DNA from: an uncultured Candidatus Saccharibacteria bacterium | Lineage (GTDB): Bacteria; Patescibacteria; Saccharimonadia; Saccharimonadales; CAMLKC01 | DNA length: 7,448 nt | Direction: 5' to 3' | Assembly: GCA_946479025.1 (NCBI GenBank) | Contig: CAMLDM010000041.1 | Location: 1-7,448 of the forward strand | In this document: piece by piece, positions 6,262-7,448 of the stretch | How the letters are laid out: the number at the start of each line of letters is the position of its first letter | Numbering within the stretch: the first letter of the stretch is position 1 | Position numbers and translations under genes: made by a program | The notes under the pieces: model-generated | What the model was told of the DNA's origin: nothing | Databases searched by the model: none | What the model saw: the letters and a program-made list of their open reading frames with translations, nothing else

Positions 6262-6270
6262 ACTGTAGCA
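6262..6270 (-). promoter_or_regulatory. Extended -10 element for a leaderless nucleotidyltransferase transcript
   Basis: On the minus strand TGC-TACAGT (hexamer 6262-6267, 4 of 6 to TATAAT) ends six bases before the ATG at 6255. The spacer GAACGT shares its ACGT ending with the spacer before the HAD gene (TCACGT). No good -35 is seen; the bases 17-18 upstream are coding sequence of efp. Confidence 0.42.
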
Positions 6271-6278
6271 TGAATCGG

Positions 6279-6839
6279 TTATTTTTTACGTTCGCGGTAT
6301 TCGTTCGTGCTTGTGTCGACCGAGATAATGTCGCCGGTTTTAATAAATGCTGGAACTTTTACGGTAATGCCCGTTTCAAGCGTGGCATCTTTTAGCACGC
6401 TGCTGGTCGTATCACCTTTTACAACGTCTTCGGCGTAAGTTACTTCGAGATAGACATTTTTCGGTAGTTCCACGTTGATGACCTTCCCATCGAAGAACTG
6501 CAGCGTAAGATTGTCGCTCTCTTTCAGATAGCCCGCCGCCGTATCGACGATATCGGCGCGAAGTTCAAATTGCTCGAAATTCTCCGGATCCATGAAAAAG
6601 AAAGTTTCACCGTCGTTGTACAAATACTGAACCGTTTTGTTACTTACATCGGCACGCTCAATTTTATCCTGGCCTTTGAAGGTCTTTGGAATCACACTTC
6701 CATCGATCAGGTTTTTGAGCTTTACGTTAACGATACTGCCGCCACGGCCCATGACTTTCTGGGCATACTCAATAACTCGGTACGGCTTGCCGTCGATCTG
6801 GCAGACGACGCCTTTTTTAAGATCAGTTGGTTGGTACAT
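6279..6839 (-). CDS. efp: Translation elongation factor P with an Arg32 loop
   Basis: EF-P binds between the P and E sites and rescues ribosomes stalled at consecutive prolines. The 186-residue length is normal. The N-terminal KOW-like domain (1 to about 62) includes GKPYRVIEY (17-25) and is followed by two OB domains. The family signature is complete near the end: KDATLETG, then ITVKVP and IKTGD (about 150-170). The tip loop reads KVMGRGGSIV (28-37), so R32 occupies the place of the modified Lys of E. coli (K34) and B. subtilis (K32). It is the same position as the rhamnosylated Arg32 of EarP-type EF-Ps. None of the EF-P modifying enzymes (EpmA, EpmB, EarP, YmfI) is encoded in the window, so modification is unknown. 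The ATG at 6839 is fixed by a strong AGGAGA site. The gene lies 70 bases after rpsR, with a structured spacer between them. Confidence 0.97.
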   Translation of the reverse strand: MYQPTDLKKGVVCQIDGKPYRVIEYAQKVMGRGGSIVNVKLKNLIDGSVIPKTFKGQDKIERADVSNKTVQYLYNDGETFFFMDPENFEQFELRADIVDTAAGYLKESDNLTLQFFDGKVINVELPKNVYLEVTYAEDVVKGDTTSSVLKDATLETGITVKVPAFIKTGDIISVDTSTNEYRERKK

Positions 6840-6843
6840 GATT

Positions 6844-6849
6844 TCTCCT
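6844..6849 (-). promoter_or_regulatory. Shine-Dalgarno site of efp
   Basis: AGGAGA on the minus strand lies four bases before the efp ATG (five bases after AGGAG). It is a strong anti-16S match that fixes the start and contrasts with the genes downstream, which have none. Confidence 0.85.
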
Positions 6850-6856
6850 ATGATTC

Positions 6857-6909
6857 TTTAGAAATACTGCGCAGCGCACCGAGAGCGATGCGCTGCAAAG
6901 TTCTCTAAA
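6857..6909 (-). other. Two-tier RNA hairpin in the rpsR-efp spacer (terminator-like, no U-tract)
   Basis: In the minus-strand RNA the inner arms GCAGCGCA (6889-6896) and TGCGCTGC (6871-6878) are perfect complements. With one U-G and one C-G pair inside they make a 10-bp stem with a 6-base loop. The outer arms TTTAGA (6904-6909) and TCTAAA (6857-6862) are also perfect complements, enclosing the whole spacer. The structure begins directly after the rpsR stop and ends seven bases before the efp Shine-Dalgarno. The inner stem is followed by GCAGTATT rather than a run of U. An attenuator, a processing site or a 3' stabiliser for the rpsR mRNA are all possible. Confidence 0.5.
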
Positions 6910-7113
6910 TTAATTAGAGGTAACAAATGGCATAAGTGCCAGGTGGCGTGCGCGCTTGATAGCAACGGCGAGCTGGCGCTGCTGCTTTGCCGAAAGGCCG
7001 GTCTTGCTGACAGGTTCGATCTGGCCGTACACGTTGATAAAACGCTGCAGCGTTTTGACATCTTTGTAGTCAAAGTACGCTGGCGTGTCTTTCTTGAATC
7101 GTTTGGTAATCAT
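6910..7113 (-). CDS. rpsR: 30S ribosomal protein bS18
   Basis: bS18 pairs with bS6 on the platform of the small subunit. The 67-residue sequence carries the family core: [17 protein letters not shown] (16-32), [15 protein letters not shown] (34-48) and [14 protein letters not shown] (51-64). It is a little shorter than the E. coli protein (75) because the N-terminus is brief. It follows ssb by 9 bases, the widespread rpsF-ssb-rpsR order; rpsF would lie beyond the right edge. The ATG at 7113 has an AGGAG site six bases upstream that overlaps the ssb stop codon, suggesting coupled translation. Confidence 0.97.
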   Translation of the reverse strand: MITKRFKKDTPAYFDYKDVKTLQRFINVYGQIEPVSKTGLSAKQQRQLAVAIKRARHLALMPFVTSN

Positions 7114-7119
7114 TTGGTT

Positions 7120-7124
7120 CTCCT
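7120..7124 (-). promoter_or_regulatory. Shine-Dalgarno site of rpsR
   Basis: AGGAG on the minus strand lies six bases before the rpsR ATG. Its first two bases are the last two of the ssb stop codon (TAG, 7123-7125), so ribosomes ending ssb are placed on the rpsR start. Confidence 0.85.
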
Positions 7125-7448
7125 AGAATGGAATTTCACTTAAATCAATTGGTTTGTCGTCAATATCTTCGATAACGACGTCTTTTTGCTTCTCGGCTGG
7201 CTTGTTACTTGAACCGCCTTGGTAGCCAGAGCCACCCTGGTTGTCACCGCTTGGGCCGTCGAGGAATGTTACGTCAGTCGCAACGACTTCAACTTTCGAG
7301 CGTTTCTTGCCGGTTTCCTTGTCGTCCCAGCTGTCCTGGCGAAGGCGTCCCTGCACGAGGCAGCGGCGACCTTTACTTAGATACTGGCTCACGAGTTCAC
7401 CGAGCTTTTCCCACGCCGTAATGTCGAAAAAGTCCGCTGCGTCTTCCT
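7123..7448 (-). CDS. ssb: Single-stranded DNA-binding protein SSB (5' end outside the window)
   Basis: SSB coats single-stranded DNA in replication, repair and recombination. The reading frame stays open to the right edge, so the gene is cut. The visible 107 codons begin with EDAADFFDITAWEKLGELV and run on through SQYLSKGRRCLVQGRLR and SKVEVVATDVTFL, the second half of the OB fold. A GTG at 7392 is an internal Val, not the start, since OB-fold sequence continues upstream. A Gly/Ser/Gln-rich flexible linker follows. The acidic tail ends in DLSEIPF, matching the DIPF-type tip that recruits partner proteins. The missing part should be roughly 40-50 residues with the first OB strands. The stop overlaps the rpsR ribosome site. 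Confidence 0.96.
   Translation of the reverse strand, partial: EDAADFFDITAWEKLGELVSQYLSKGRRCLVQGRLRQDSWDDKETGKKRSKVEVVATDVTFLDGPSGDNQGGSGYQGGSSNKPAEKQKDVVIEDIDDKPIDLSEIPF

Noticed and set aside
7123..7392. Short ssb reading with a GTG start at 7392
   Set aside because: The frame continues to the window edge with typical OB-fold sequence (FFDITAWEKLGEL), so the GTG is an internal valine.

Overview
The window looks like a piece of a Patescibacteria (CPR) chromosome, most likely a Saccharibacteria-like lineage. This is an inference from gene style, not a database match. Supporting points are compact genes with short gaps or overlaps, a membrane-anchored protein joining two peptidoglycan-binding-type repeats to a serine penicillin-recognising domain, an EF-P with a GRGG loop, and an ssb-rpsR pair. 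UGA is an ordinary stop (three genes end in TGA), which argues against the UGA=Gly code of Gracilibacteria and Absconditabacteria.

Layout. A 448-residue minus-strand protein that looks like a GT-A (family 2 type) glycosyltransferase fills 93-1439. It is separated from ychF (plus strand, 1615-2691) by a 175-base divergent promoter region that is very AT-rich on its left side (9 G/C in 1441-1500). The 3' end of ychF overlaps by 11 bases the 3' end of a long minus-strand block running from the right edge. In transcription order the block holds ssb (5' end outside the window), rpsR, efp, a RfaE2-like nucleotidyltransferase, a PG_binding_4/beta-lactamase-like membrane protein, tlyA and a HAD-family hydrolase.

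Function. The right part is translation and replication housekeeping: SSB, ribosomal protein S18 and EF-P. YchF and TlyA on the left also act on ribosomes. The nucleotidyltransferase, the penicillin-recognising protein and the orphan glycosyltransferase point to cell-envelope work. No mobile element, CRISPR array, tRNA or rRNA was seen.

Main observation. Four genes (ychF, the HAD gene, the beta-lactamase-like gene and the nucleotidyltransferase) lack a Shine-Dalgarno sequence. Each instead has an extended -10 element of form TGnTAnnnT exactly six bases before its ATG, so the predicted transcription start is the A of the start codon. This suggests leaderless mRNAs with gene-by-gene promoters inside what looks like an operon. 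rpsR and efp have strong AGGAG sites instead. Other points of note are an arginine at the modified tip position of EF-P (R32), a penicillin-recognising domain with KVG in place of KTG and no possible Glu166 equivalent, and a perfect hairpin exactly in the convergent ychF/HAD overlap.
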